From Mesorhizobium huakuii (GTDB taxonomy: Bacteria; Pseudomonadota; Alphaproteobacteria; Rhizobiales; Rhizobiaceae), in contig NZ_BSNY01000017.1 of assembly GCF_030160235.1 (NCBI RefSeq), forward strand, positions 35,867 to 99,866: a stretch of 64,000 nt of DNA, read 5' to 3'. This document shows positions 46,773 through 58,474 of the stretch, piece by piece. How positions within the stretch are numbered: position 1 is the stretch's first letter; each line of letters opens with the position of its first letter. Position numbers and translations under genes: made by a program. The notes below the pieces were generated by a model. That model was not told where the DNA came from, did not search any database, and worked only from the letters and a program-made list of their open reading frames with translations.

Positions 46773-47332
46773 GCCGTTCTGGCCCAGCGGAGGGAATACA
46801 CCCAAAAAAAGTCAGGCTGAAAAGGATCGAACAAATTCACCGGACGGGGAGGCTTTTGATTGACGTCCTTCGGCTCCACTGGTGCCGTGCGTTTCCGACT
46901 TTATCGAAAAAGCCCGGAAAACGGCCTGTTTCAGCTCACCCGTACTCGAACGACCTCTCTATAAGCCTCTGTTCATACATCGAAATCCGCGATTCATGCC
47001 CTCGTCAGGCAGCGTTGACAGATCACGCTGCGGCATGCGTATTCCTGGCCATGGGTTACGCCAAAGCGATGCTGTTCGAACGGGGCGGGGTTTCTTGAAC
47101 GACGGCATTGGCGGGGGCGCCGGACGAGCGGGCATTGCAGCCTGAGGCAGTGCGCCGCTCGCTCCTGGCGTTCGATTGCGCTGGAAATGGCAAGCCTTCA
47201 TTTGCGATTTCCGCCCGCGGCCACGAAGCCGGCAAGCGACGCCATCAATCGATCCTTTGGAACGGAATAGAGAGTGCTCGCGGTTGCGTGGCTGGCCACA
47301 CGCGCGCCCGTCGACAAAGCATTGACGACAGC
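46773..47332. other. About 560 bp without a recognisable gene
   Basis: Several short ORFs exist on both strands, but none has a good ribosome site, a family resemblance or consistent codon use. A weak TTGACA (about 47016) is the only promoter-like word noted. The stretch ends at a terminator with a strong plus-strand T-tract, which leaves room for an untranslated transcript. Confidence 0.4.
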
Positions 47333-47373
47333 AAAAGGCCCTTGAAGGCGGAAATCCTTCAAGGGCCTTTTTT
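47333..47373. terminator. Strong bidirectional terminator downstream of glnA
   Basis: A 16-bp perfect stem (47333-47348 / 47356-47371), 7-nt loop. The plus strand ends in six Ts (47368-47373); the minus strand ends in four. It terminates glnB-glnA and anything transcribed rightward from the gene-free region. Confidence 0.9.
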
Positions 47374-47393
47374 AACGCCATCCGTATGGGATT

Positions 47394-48803
47394 TTACACC
47401 GAATAGTACATGTCGTATTCGACCGGATGCGGGGTCATTTCGAAGCGCATCACCTCGGCCATCTTCAGCTCGATGTAGCTGTCGATCTGGTCGTCGTCGA
47501 AGACGCCGCCGGCCTTCAGGAAGCCGCGGTCCTTGTCGAGGCTCTGGAGGGCTTCACGCAGCGAACCGCAGACGGTCGGGATCTTCTTCAGCTCCTTCGG
47601 CGGCAGGTCATAGAGGTCCTTGTCCATCGGCTGACCGGGGTGGATCTTGTTCTTGATGCCGTCGAGGCCGGCCATCAGCATGGCGGCGAAGGCGAGGTAG
47701 GGGTTCGCGCCCGGATCGGGGAAGCGGACCTCGACGCGCTTGGCCTTCGGCGACGAGCCGAACGGAATGCGGCAGGAAGCCGAGCGGTTGCGCGCCGAGT
47801 AGGCGAGCAGCACCGGCGCTTCATAGCCGGGCACCAGACGCTTGTAGGAGTTGGTCAGCGGGTTGGTGAACGCGTTGATCGCCTTGGCGTGCTTGATGAT
47901 GCCGCCGATGTAGAACAGGCAGCTCTCCGACAGGCCGGCATATTCATTGCCGGCGAAGGTCGGCTTGCCGCCCTTCCAGATCGACTGGTGGACGTGCATG
48001 CCCGAGCCATTGTCGCCGAAGATGGGCTTCGGCATGAAGGTGGCCGTCTTGCCATAGGCGTTGGCGACCTGGTGCACGACATACTTGTAGATCAGCATCT
48101 TGTCGGCGTTACGGACCAGCGTGTCGAACTTGATGCCGAGCTCGTGCTGCGCGGCGGCGACTTCGTGGTGGTGCTTTTCGACGCGCACGCCCATTTCGGC
48201 GAGCACGGTCAGCATCTCCGAGCGCATGTCCTGCGCGCTGTCGATCGGCGGCACCGGGAAATAGCCGCCCTTGACGCGCGGACGGTGGCCGAGATTGCCG
48301 GTCTCGTAGTCGGTGTCGTCATTGGACGGCAGTTCGGTCGAATCCAGCTTGAAGCCGGTGTTGTAGGGGTCGGCCTTGTACTTGACGTCATCGAACACGA
48401 AGAACTCGGCTTCCGGGCCGACGAAGATCTGGTCGCCGATGCCTTCCGACTTCATGTAGGCTTCGGCCTTCTTGGCCGTGCCGCGCGGGTCGCGGTTGTA
48501 GGATTCGCCAGAGACCGGATCGAGGATGTCGCACAGGATGACCATGGTCGACTGGGCAAAGAACGGATCCATGTGGACAGTGTCCGGATCGGGCATCAGC
48601 ACCATGTCGGACTCGTTGATGGCCTTCCAGCCGGCGATCGAGGAGCCGTCGAACATGACGCCGTCGGCGAACATGTCTTCCTCGACCTCGACGACATCCA
48701 TCGTCACGTGCTGCAGCTTGCCCTTCGGGTCGGTGAAGCGCAGGTCGACGAATTTCACGTCGTTGTCCTTGATCTGCTTCATGATGTCTTTGGCTGTCGT
48801 CAT
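47394..48803 (-). CDS. glnA: Glutamine synthetase I
   Basis: Dodecameric GSI-beta, 469 aa. ATG 48803 ([20 protein letters not shown]); longer in-frame residues are rejected. Metal and substrate motifs: [34 protein letters not shown], the [19 protein letters not shown] signature, and [20 protein letters not shown]. The adenylylation tyrosine is Tyr398 in [11 protein letters not shown], so GlnE control is expected. It lies 61 nt downstream of glnB on the same strand. Confidence 0.97.
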   Translation of the reverse strand: MTTAKDIMKQIKDNDVKFVDLRFTDPKGKLQHVTMDVVEVEEDMFADGVMFDGSSIAGWKAINESDMVLMPDPDTVHMDPFFAQSTMVILCDILDPVSGESYNRDPRGTAKKAEAYMKSEGIGDQIFVGPEAEFFVFDDVKYKADPYNTGFKLDSTELPSNDDTDYETGNLGHRPRVKGGYFPVPPIDSAQDMRSEMLTVLAEMGVRVEKHHHEVAAAQHELGIKFDTLVRNADKMLIYKYVVHQVANAYGKTATFMPKPIFGDNGSGMHVHQSIWKGGKPTFAGNEYAGLSESCLFYIGGIIKHAKAINAFTNPLTNSYKRLVPGYEAPVLLAYSARNRSASCRIPFGSSPKAKRVEVRFPDPGANPYLAFAAMLMAGLDGIKNKIHPGQPMDKDLYDLPPKELKKIPTVCGSLREALQSLDKDRGFLKAGGVFDDDQIDSYIELKMAEVMRFEMTPHPVEYDMYYSV

Positions 48804-48864
48804 GTCATGTATCCCTGTTTGATGACGTTTTTTGATGGATGACGTTCTTGGAAGGCTGGCCGCG

Positions 48865-49302
<438 letters not shown>

Positions 49303-49408
49303 TCATACGATTTCCAAGTCACGTCGTGCCGAGGTGCAAATTCGCGTCGTTCGATGCATCGGATGCGGCATGATCTGCCGAAGCCTACACAAGGCCAGCC
49401 CTTGCATC

Positions 49409-49425
49409 CGCATAATAATTAGGCA
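49409..49425. promoter_or_regulatory. Near-consensus NtrC-type site upstream of glnB
   Basis: CGCATAATAATTAGGCA: one mismatch to TGC-N11-GCA and sharing the ATTTAGGCA-like half with glnII site 1. It lies about 130-140 bp upstream of the glnB -24 element. The rest of 49204-49558 holds no ORF of note; the nnrE/nnrD gene begins divergently at 49559. Confidence 0.4.
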
Positions 49426-49558
49426 AATCGCCCATTGAGTGAGCATCTTTGCGCCTTGATACACTCCTGGCGACATGGCCTCGGCTGATGATGAACTCCT
49501 CCCGTTTGCTTCGGCTCGAAAACTGGACAATGCTTGATCGAATGCGGATCGGCAATCC

Positions 49559-51097
49559 ATGAGCGATGAACTTCTTACTTCCGCCGAAATGGGCGAGGCG
49601 GACCGGCTGACGATTGCCGCCGGCCCAATCGACGGCATCGGCCTGATGCGCCGCGCCGGCGAAGCGGTCGCGGGCGAAGTTCTCAGGCGCTACCCCTCGG
49701 CGACACATGTCCATGTGTTGTGCGGGCCTGGCAACAATGGCGGCGACGGCTATGTCGTCGCCCGCATCCTGGCCGGCAGCGGCGCCGCCACCACGGTCTG
49801 GGCATCCGGTGCGCCGAGGCCGCAAAGCGACGCGGCACTCGCCGCGGCACAGTGCCCGATCGCGCCCCGGCCGCTGTCGGGCTTCGAGGCCGAACCTGGC
49901 TCGATCGTGGTCGATGCGCTATACGGGGCAGGGCTGTCCAAGCCGCTGTCCGGCGATGCCGCCAGGGCGGTGGGTGTCGCCACCGATCGGCGTTTGCCGG
50001 TTGTCGCGGTCGATCTGCCCTCGGGCGTTTCCGGCGACAGCGGCAAGGTGTTGGGCGTGGCATTTACAGCCGACGTCACCGTAACTTTCGCGCGCAAGAA
50101 GCCAGGCCATCTGCTCCTGCCGGGACGGGAGCGATGCGGCGAGATTGTGCTTGCCGATATCGGTATCGGCGACGACATCATCGCACGGCTCCAGCCCCGA
50201 ACGCTCGAGAACAGGCCGGCGCATTGGCTGCGCGATTTCCCGGTGCCGGCTATTGACGCACACAAGTACAAGCGCGGCCATGTCGGCGTCTTTTCCGGAG
50301 GGCCGAGCGCCACCGGCGCGGCGCGGCTGTCGGCGCTTGCGGCGGCCCGAAGCGGGGCAGGGGCGGTGACCGTGCTGTCGCCCGGCAGCGCCATGCAGGT
50401 CAACGCAAACCATCTGACCTCGATCATGCTGCGCAAGGCCGATGATGTCGCCGATATCAAGGAATTTGTCGGCGAACGCCGGCCTTCAGCCTTCGTTCTT
50501 GGCCCTGGCTTCGGCGTCGGTGACAAAACGCGGACCTTTGGGCTGGCGCTCCTCGCCTCCGGCGAGCGGCAGGATGTTGCCACACAGTTTGATGGCCTTG
50601 TGTTCGACGCCGACGCGATCACCGCCTTTCGCGACACGCCGGACGTCCTGTTCGAGGCGGCGCGCACGCCGAATGCGCCAGCCCTGGTGATGACCCCGCA
50701 TGAGGGTGAGTTCGCCGGGCTGTTTCCCGACATCGCCGGTGATGGCGCCTCTTCCAAGCTCGACAAGGCGCGCGCGGCGGCCGCTCGGGCCAACGCCGTC
50801 GTCGTCTACAAGGGCGCCGATACGGTAATCGCTGCTCCCGACGGCCGGGCGGCAATCAATTCCAACGGCGCGGCCTGGCTTGCCACCGCCGGGTCTGGCG
50901 ACGTGCTGTCCGGCATATCAGCCGGGCTGCTGGCGCAAGCCATGCCGGCGTTCGAAGCAGCCTGCGCGGCGGTATGGATCCATGCCGAGGCCGGCAGCCG
51001 CTTCGGTGCGGGTTTGATTGCCGAGGATCTGCCGCTGGCGCTGGTGCCCGTGTTGCGTGAACTGGTCGAAGCACGTCCCAAGGTGCCCGTCGAATGA
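49559..51097 (+). CDS. Bifunctional NAD(P)H-hydrate epimerase / ADP-dependent dehydratase
   Basis: Repairs NADHX and NADPHX. The 512-aa protein fuses an N-terminal YjeF_N epimerase domain (about 1-210; VLCGPGNNGGDGYVVARILA, VDLPSGVSGDSGKVLG, TFARKKPGHLLLPGRE) to a C-terminal ribokinase-like dehydratase (about 230-505; HKYKRGHVGVFSGGPSATGA, TPHEGEFAGLFPD, ATAGSGDVLSGISAGLLAQA). This is the usual NnrE-NnrD fusion (YjeF in E. coli). The stop overlaps the next ATG by 4 nt. Confidence 0.95.
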   Translation: MSDELLTSAEMGEADRLTIAAGPIDGIGLMRRAGEAVAGEVLRRYPSATHVHVLCGPGNNGGDGYVVARILAGSGAATTVWASGAPRPQSDAALAAAQCPIAPRPLSGFEAEPGSIVVDALYGAGLSKPLSGDAARAVGVATDRRLPVVAVDLPSGVSGDSGKVLGVAFTADVTVTFARKKPGHLLLPGRERCGEIVLADIGIGDDIIARLQPRTLENRPAHWLRDFPVPAIDAHKYKRGHVGVFSGGPSATGAARLSALAAARSGAGAVTVLSPGSAMQVNANHLTSIMLRKADDVADIKEFVGERRPSAFVLGPGFGVGDKTRTFGLALLASGERQDVATQFDGLVFDADAITAFRDTPDVLFEAARTPNAPALVMTPHEGEFAGLFPDIAGDGASSKLDKARAAAARANAVVVYKGADTVIAAPDGRAAINSNGAAWLATAGSGDVLSGISAGLLAQAMPAFEAACAAVWIHAEAGSRFGAGLIAEDLPLALVPVLRELVEARPKVPVE

Positions 51098-53094
51098 AGC
51101 GTTTCGTGCTCGCCATCGCGGCCGTCGTCGCGCTGTTAGCATCGCACGCAGTGCGCGCCGGGCAGCCGGTGACCATCGTCGACGATCCGGTGGTTCTCGC
51201 CGCCCTCGATGCCAGGGGTTTTGGCTTCGCCGGCATTTTCCACGTCGATGGCGGGGATGATCTGAAGGCGCTCTATGACAAGGCACCGGCCTATCATGCG
51301 ATCGTCGATACGGTGGCGGCCGACATTGCCGCGCTGCGGGCCGAGATAAAGGCCGGTGGGCGCACGCTCTACGAGGTGACCGACGCCAATGTCGGCCGCA
51401 TCATGGATATGCGCTGGCTGAAGACGGAGGCGGCGCGCTTCCGGCTGGTCGGAATCGTCAACCGGCTCGACCGGCGTGACTTCGCTGCCTTGGCAGGCGA
51501 CAAGGGGTGCGGCGAGGTGCGCTTCATCTATCGCCTGGCCTACAGTTTCAAGAAGGACGGCAAGGTCCTGGCCTCGCGACTGCCGTTCAACTTCAACGCC
51601 GTCTACCGTGCCGCACCCGATGCCGATGGCGGCTGCGTCGGCGTTGCCGGACGCTGGACGCCGCAACTCGATGAGAGCGTCGATGCCGGCTGGCTGACCG
51701 GCGGGCCGCTGGAGCGTGCCGGTCTGACCTTCAAGCAGCTTGAACTCAATGCGCAGGTGGTGCGCTTTCCCTCGGGCCAGGAGACCGAATTCGGCGGTCA
51801 AGCCGCGTATCTCATGCGGATCTTCGGCATCGATGGCGCCACCGTCAGCGAGAAGCCGCTTGAAAACACGCCCGATACAGTGCGGCTCTCGCAAGATGCC
51901 GCACTGAAGAAGCGGCTTGCCGATTATGTCAGCGCCAATGTCGCGGCGGTCGATCTCGGTGTCTATGAAATCCCGGACGAATTCCTGGCGAAAAAGGTCG
52001 TCTCATGGTCGACCTTCGGCAGCGCGCGGCAAGCCAACCACCCGTTCACGCAAATATTCCAACTCAAGGAACTAGAATCGCTCGATTATTCCTCGCTGAA
52101 GCTGGTGCGCACGCCGGAGGCGCTAGTAGAGCGGCTGGACAATGGTTCCTGCCAGGGCTGTCACCAGGCGAGTTCCACGGCCGGCTTTCACTTCATCGGC
52201 CTCGACGACAGGACGACGTCGCCACTCAACCGCATCGAGGTCGGCATCTCGCCGCATCTCCATGCCGAGATTCCGCGGCGCCAGGCTTGGCTGCGCACAA
52301 CGCAGGAAGGCAAGGAGCCGAACCGTTATCGGCCGCTGTCCTTCGCACCGCCCGCCACCTGGACCGAGACCGGCGACATCGATTTCGCGCCGGCCGAAAT
52401 GGCGATGCCGTGCTTGATGCCGGACGATGCCAGGCGCTTCGGCGCGACCTGGCAATGCGGTGGCGGCACGGTCTGCACGCCGCTGGCGACCGCGTCTGGC
52501 GTGCGCACCGCTCTGGCGCAGTGTCTGCTGCCGAAGGATAGCCCGAAGATGTTTTCCGGCCATCCCTGCCTGACCGGGTCAATCGCCAGCAACCCGTCGC
52601 AGCCTTTCAACGACCGCTACACGATATCAGGCCAGTTTGCCGCCTTCGCACCGGGGATTTCGCGGACTGCCTATACCTGCCGGCCGCCCAAGATCGGCGT
52701 ACCGGCCGGCATCGCCTACCGCGCCTGCGACGACAAGGATCGCAACTTTGCCGACTTCAAGAAGGGCAAGCCGATGCCGAACGAAATCTGCGGGCTGGTC
52801 GGCGGCAAGAAATTCGATACTTGCGTGGCGACCAACAATTTCGACCAGTGCCTCGGCGGTGCGGTCAATCGCGGCAACCGGCCGGCCTGCTCGGCGGATC
52901 ATTTCTGCCGCGAGGATTATATGTGCCAGTCGCTGCCGCCGGACACGCCGGGTGTCGCCAAGGTCAAAGGCATCGGCTTCTGCTCGCCGACCTATTTCAT
53001 CTTCCAGATGCGCATCGACAACCACGCAACGCCCTGGGCGAGCGCTACCAGCGTGCCCAGGGATGCGGGGTTCGGCGCTGCCGAGGAGGAATGA
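51094..53094 (+). CDS. Secreted Cys-rich protein with a CXXCH haem motif, function unknown
   Basis: 666 aa with a clear signal peptide (MKRFVLAIAAVVALLASHAV, cleavage likely after VRA at 22). The mature part has 18 cysteines, most in the C-terminal third (CGGGTVC, CRPP, CDDK, CGLV, CSAD, CRED, CQSL, CSPT). A single haem c-type motif CQGCH is at residues 353-357. An N-terminal half with FRLVGIVNRLDRRDF and GEVRFIYRLAYSF looks globular. I do not recognise the family. ATGA overlap with the nnrE/nnrD gene implies translational coupling. It may be a periplasmic redox protein; disulfides or one covalent haem would be formed after export. Confidence 0.85.
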   Translation: MKRFVLAIAAVVALLASHAVRAGQPVTIVDDPVVLAALDARGFGFAGIFHVDGGDDLKALYDKAPAYHAIVDTVAADIAALRAEIKAGGRTLYEVTDANVGRIMDMRWLKTEAARFRLVGIVNRLDRRDFAALAGDKGCGEVRFIYRLAYSFKKDGKVLASRLPFNFNAVYRAAPDADGGCVGVAGRWTPQLDESVDAGWLTGGPLERAGLTFKQLELNAQVVRFPSGQETEFGGQAAYLMRIFGIDGATVSEKPLENTPDTVRLSQDAALKKRLADYVSANVAAVDLGVYEIPDEFLAKKVVSWSTFGSARQANHPFTQIFQLKELESLDYSSLKLVRTPEALVERLDNGSCQGCHQASSTAGFHFIGLDDRTTSPLNRIEVGISPHLHAEIPRRQAWLRTTQEGKEPNRYRPLSFAPPATWTETGDIDFAPAEMAMPCLMPDDARRFGATWQCGGGTVCTPLATASGVRTALAQCLLPKDSPKMFSGHPCLTGSIASNPSQPFNDRYTISGQFAAFAPGISRTAYTCRPPKIGVPAGIAYRACDDKDRNFADFKKGKPMPNEICGLVGGKKFDTCVATNNFDQCLGGAVNRGNRPACSADHFCREDYMCQSLPPDTPGVAKVKGIGFCSPTYFIFQMRIDNHATPWASATSVPRDAGFGAAEEE

Positions 53095-53130
53095 GTGTTT
53101 GCCGCTTCCTGGCAAAAGCTCTTCAGCGCC

Positions 53131-54663
<1,533 letters not shown>

Positions 54664-55054
54664 CGCTCGGTCCCCAAAATGGAAGCTGCGTTTGTGGTAA
54701 TGATGCCCGTCGGGGAGCGCAAGCGTTGGCTTTTGGCCAATTTTTGCTGCACTGCAACATGACGCCCCTTGCATTCCGGAGCGAACTCAGCCATATGCAG
54801 CCCATAGGCGCTTGGGCCGGGAGATTCCGGCCTTCTCGACAAATGAGACTGGTTGCGTCTGTTTTCCCTCTTTCCGGCAAATCGGTAAGGCGGCGAAAAA
54901 GCCCCGTGGCATGATGCCTGCGGGCACGACAGCGCAGCCGAGTGGACGCACGCGTCCGCCCGCCTTGTCGTTTCATATCAAGTTTTTCGACGGCAGGTTG
55001 CGCCCTGCCGCCATTGATGTTTGCGGCCAAGAAGCCGCGTGAAAGAAGATTATT
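54664..55054 (+). other. Intergenic and leader region of the DEAD-box helicase gene
   Basis: 391 bp between divergent genes, with no credible ORF. Two hairpins lie close to the helicase start: CGGCAGG / CCTGCCG (54991-54997, 55004-55010) and GCGGC / GCCGC (55023-55027, 55034-55038), the second about 16 nt before the TTG codon. Such leader structures are common in front of cold-responsive RNA helicase genes; that role is inference. Confidence 0.4.
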
Positions 55055-56476
55055 TTGACCAACGAAAACACATTGCCCGGCAACGTCACCGCGGAACTCT
55101 CCGGTTTCGCAGCGCTGGGAATCACGGGTGCGCTGCTCAAGGCCACCCACAATGCCGGATTCGCCGAACCGAAGCCGATCCAGGTGCAGGCAATCCCGCC
55201 GCAGCTGGAAGGCCGTGACATTTTCGGCATCGCGCAGACGGGCTCCGGCAAGACCGCGGCCTTTGCGCTGCCCATCCTGTCGAAGATCATCGCGCTCGGC
55301 ACCAAGCGGCGCGCCAAGACGACCCGCGCGCTCATCCTCGCGCCGACCCGCGAACTCGCCGTACAGATCGAGGACACTATCAAGATCCTGGCCAAGGGCG
55401 CGCATGTCTCGACTGCACTCGTGCTGGGCGGCGTCTCGCGCTTTAGCCAGGTGAAGAAGGTTGCTCCCGGCGTCGACATCCTGATTGCCACGCCCGGCCG
55501 CCTGACCGACCTGGTGCGCGAGGGCGACCTCATCCTCTCCGATACCAAATGGCTGGTGCTGGACGAGGGCGACCGCATGCTCGACATGGGCTTCATCAAC
55601 GACGTCAAGCGCATCGCCAAGGCGACCGCGCCTGACCGCCAGACGGCGCTGTTCTCGGCCACCATGCCGGACGAGATCGCTGAACTGGCCAAGGGTCTTC
55701 TGAAGAACCCGGTCCGTATCGAAGTCTCGCCGCAAAGCACCGCGGCGGCCGAGATCGTGCAGGGCGTCGTCTTCGCCCGCACCAAGCAGAAGCGCCAGGT
55801 GCTGTCGACGATGCTCGCCGACGAGGCGATGAAATCCGTCATCATCTTTTCGCGCACCAAGCATGGCGCCGACCGGGTGACCAAGGATCTCGAGCGCGAT
55901 GGCTTCAAGGCCGCCGTCATCCATGGCAACAAGTCGCAGAACGCTCGTCAGAAGGCGCTCAACGATTTTCGTGATGGATCGGTCCGCATTCTGGTCGCCA
56001 CCGACATCGCGGCGCGCGGCATCGACGTGCCCGGCATCAGCCATGTCGTGAATTTCGACCTGCCGGACGAGGCTGAAAGCTATGTCCACCGCATCGGCCG
56101 CACCGGCCGCAACGGCATGGACGGCATTGCGATCACGCTTTGCGATCCTTCGGAAAACAGCAAGCTGCGTCAGGTCGAGCGCATCATCCGCACCAAGCTT
56201 CCGATCGTTGCCGACCATCTCGGCAGCCCCGATCCGCAGCGCAATCCGGCTGAAAAGAACGAGCGCTTCGAGCCCGCCAATGATCGCAACGACCGCAACG
56301 GTCGTCGCGACGGCCGGCGGCCTGGCGGCGAGAACAAGGGCAACGGCTTTGGCAAGAAGCGCTTCGGCGACAAGCCGGCCTTTGCCGGTGAGCGCAAGCC
56401 GGAAGGTGCGAAACCCTTCAAGGGCAACAACAAGCGCCGTTTCGGCGGCAAGCGTCCGGCAGCGCGAGCTGCCTAA
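55055..56476 (+). CDS. DEAD-box RNA helicase (RhlE-like) with a DEGD motif II
   Basis: 473 aa; TTG start preceded by GAAAGAAG. RecA-like domain 1: Q-motif region PKPIQVQAIPPQLEGRDIFG, motif I AQTGSGKTAAFALP, Ia PTRELAVQ, Ib TPGRL, motif II LDEGDRMLDMGF, motif III SATMP. Domain 2: IIFSRTKHGADRV, VATDIAARGIDVPG, HRIGRTGRNG. Motif II is DEGD instead of DEAD, a rare substitution of Ala by Gly next to the catalytic Glu. The last 90 residues are basic and rich in Arg, Asn and Gly, an RNA-binding tail. Rhizobia have several paralogues, so no gene name is given. Confidence 0.93.
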   Translation: MTNENTLPGNVTAELSGFAALGITGALLKATHNAGFAEPKPIQVQAIPPQLEGRDIFGIAQTGSGKTAAFALPILSKIIALGTKRRAKTTRALILAPTRELAVQIEDTIKILAKGAHVSTALVLGGVSRFSQVKKVAPGVDILIATPGRLTDLVREGDLILSDTKWLVLDEGDRMLDMGFINDVKRIAKATAPDRQTALFSATMPDEIAELAKGLLKNPVRIEVSPQSTAAAEIVQGVVFARTKQKRQVLSTMLADEAMKSVIIFSRTKHGADRVTKDLERDGFKAAVIHGNKSQNARQKALNDFRDGSVRILVATDIAARGIDVPGISHVVNFDLPDEAESYVHRIGRTGRNGMDGIAITLCDPSENSKLRQVERIIRTKLPIVADHLGSPDPQRNPAEKNERFEPANDRNDRNGRRDGRRPGGENKGNGFGKKRFGDKPAFAGERKPEGAKPFKGNNKRRFGGKRPAARAA

Positions 56477-56535
56477 CCAAGCCTCGTGACGGCTGGCAAA
56501 GCCTTGGCGCTTGGCTGGTTGCCTGACAGATAGAG

Positions 56536-56572
56536 AAAAGGGCGGCTGAAGCGATGCTTCAGCCGCCCTTTT
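56536..56572. terminator. Bidirectional terminator between the helicase and hydrolase genes
   Basis: A 17-bp perfect stem (56536-56552 / 56556-56572) with loop GAT, four Ts on the plus strand and four As at the other end. It serves both convergent genes. Confidence 0.9.
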
Positions 56573-56584
56573 GGTGTCTGCACT

Positions 56585-57559
56585 CTACTTCGCCACCGCT
56601 TCGACCCAGACGGCAATCCGTTGCGCGAGAAAGGCCGTGGTCGACGGCGACAGCGCATCGCCGGCAATGACATGGTTGTCCGGGTCGCCGGTATCGTCGA
56701 CCGGCACCAGTTCGTGCGGTGCGCCCCAGCGCCCGGCGATTTCGCGGGTGCGGTCTGGCCGCACCACTTTGTCCGAATCCGAGAAGATGAACAGGGCAGG
56801 GATGTCAGCCTTCTCCACCGGCGCCCCATAGGCGAGTTCCGTCAATGCCTGCATCGGCAGCGTCGCGGCAACCGGATATCTGGTGGTCCAGAATTTCTCG
56901 TGCAGCGAGTTGCGCGCCACGAAACTGCGCTCCTTGCCGATGACGAGTTCGGCGATCTGCTTGCCCCAGGGCATGGTCAGGATCTCGGCGCCGGATGCCT
57001 TGACGCCGAAATTGGGCGAGATGAATGCAATCGCCGCCACCCCATCCGATGCGCCCGGCTGCGTTGCCGCCCATGCCGCCAGCGAGCCGCCGGTCGAGGT
57101 CGAGATGACGATCACCTTGTCGCCGATCGACCGGCCGACGGCGAGCGCTTCTTCATAGTCGTTGATCCAGGCATTGACGCTGCCTTGCGTCATCGCCGCG
57201 CCGTCCAGCCCGTGACCGGTCAGGCGGGTGTAGAAGAGATTGGCGCCGAGCCGGTCGGCCACATCGTCGGGCAGGGGGCGGACCTCGCCCTTCGAAGCCG
57301 AGAAACCGTGGATGTAGACGATCGACAGCGGCGTCTTGGCATGCACCATGGGGTTCGCCCAGACGATCTCCTTCTCCAGCCCGTCGCGGATGCCGGGCAC
57401 GGCGGCTTCCACCTTTGCCACATAGGCCTGCGGATCGTCACCGATGACGGAAGGATCGAAGCGGATCGTGGTGTCGACGGGAACGCGCGGGCCGAAGACG
57501 AAGGCCAATGCAAGGATGGCGATCAGGCCAAGTACAGCAAGCACGATCCGCCACCCCAT
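56585..57559 (-). CDS. Membrane-anchored alpha/beta hydrolase
   Basis: 324 aa from ATG 57559 (GTGGAG upstream). One N-terminal hydrophobic segment (MGWRIVLAVLGLIAILALAF) is an anchor or uncleaved signal. The hydrolase fold has SIVYIHGFSASKGEVRP (oxyanion HG), the nucleophile in STSTGGS in place of GXSXG, an acid candidate in IFSDSDKVVRPD and His in DPDNHVIAGD. Substrate unknown, lipase/carboxylesterase-like. The SDR gene lies upstream on the same strand, about 93 nt away. Confidence 0.85.
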   Translation of the reverse strand: MGWRIVLAVLGLIAILALAFVFGPRVPVDTTIRFDPSVIGDDPQAYVAKVEAAVPGIRDGLEKEIVWANPMVHAKTPLSIVYIHGFSASKGEVRPLPDDVADRLGANLFYTRLTGHGLDGAAMTQGSVNAWINDYEEALAVGRSIGDKVIVISTSTGGSLAAWAATQPGASDGVAAIAFISPNFGVKASGAEILTMPWGKQIAELVIGKERSFVARNSLHEKFWTTRYPVAATLPMQALTELAYGAPVEKADIPALFIFSDSDKVVRPDRTREIAGRWGAPHELVPVDDTGDPDNHVIAGDALSPSTTAFLAQRIAVWVEAVAK

Positions 57560-57652
57560 CGCAGACTCCACGCAACAACACCAAGCCTATGGCGGTGGCC
57601 ATGAACAGGCAACGGCCGCCCGGGCAGCCACACCACCAATCCTGTGGGCATC

Positions 57653-58474
57653 CTATTCGTTGGGTGGCTTGCGGTCGTAGTTCAGCGGCCTTGCCTTCCA
57701 ACTGGTCATCAGGCTGATCACGCCTCGACACAGCGGCCTCGGCAACATAGCGAGAAATTTCAGCGGCCAGCTGGTGCGGTAAGGAAACGTGGTTTCGAAG
57801 CCGCCGGATTTGATTGCCTTCACCATACGGCGCGTCGCCCGGCTGACCGGCATCAGGCCCGGCATCGGCAGCATGTTCTTTTCGGTCAGCGGCGTGTCGA
57901 CAAAACCGGGGTTTATCACCTGGACGCGGATGTTCATCTTGTCGAAATCATACTTCAGCGACTCGGCCAGGATGTTGATCGCCGCCTTGGTGCCGCCATA
58001 GGCGGCTGTGGTTGGCCAGCCGAAATAGGCGGTCACCGATCCGACCAGCACGACGTGGCCGCGCGCCCGCACGCGCATATACTCCACGACCGGCACCAAG
58101 CCGTTGATGATGCCGAAATAGTTGACCTCGAAGGACTTGCGAAAGTCCTTGACGACGAGAGCCTCTCCAGGCGTCGCGATGTAGTTTCCGGCATTGAAGA
58201 CGGCGAGCACGATGGGGCCGAGCTCCTTCTCGATCGCGGCCACCGTTCTTGCCATGCGCGGCTCGTCGGTCACGTCGCAGGGAAAGGCGGTGACGCTGCC
58301 CGGCATCTGCGCTGTCTCGACGATGAGCGTGTCGATTGGATCGTCATCCAGTGCCGTTACCGCCACCGCATAGCCCCGGGACGCCAGATCCCTGGCCAGC
58401 GAGCGGCCAATGCCGCTGCTGCCGCCCGTGACCCAGGCGACGCCGTGTTTCGGATCGGCCCGATAGAGTGTCAT
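57653..58474 (-). CDS. Short-chain dehydrogenase/reductase
   Basis: 273 aa. Cofactor motif TGGSSGIG at 16-23, Asp67 after strand 3 (CDVTD), NAG at 94-96 and the catalytic set Ser146, Tyr159, Lys163 (AYGGTKAAIN). The long C-terminus after NPGFVDTPL ends in a hydrophobic and basic stretch (PLKFLAMLPRPLCRGVISLM) that may touch membranes. Substrate unknown. Divergent from cysK. Confidence 0.9.
   Translation of the reverse strand: MTLYRADPKHGVAWVTGGSSGIGRSLARDLASRGYAVAVTALDDDPIDTLIVETAQMPGSVTAFPCDVTDEPRMARTVAAIEKELGPIVLAVFNAGNYIATPGEALVVKDFRKSFEVNYFGIINGLVPVVEYMRVRARGHVVLVGSVTAYFGWPTTAAYGGTKAAINILAESLKYDFDKMNIRVQVINPGFVDTPLTEKNMLPMPGLMPVSRATRRMVKAIKSGGFETTFPYRTSWPLKFLAMLPRPLCRGVISLMTSWKARPLNYDRKPPNE

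Noticed and set aside
46856-47145. ORFs of 80-87 codons downstream of the APC permease gene
   Set aside because: No ribosome site, overlapping frames of equal quality, no recognisable protein pattern.
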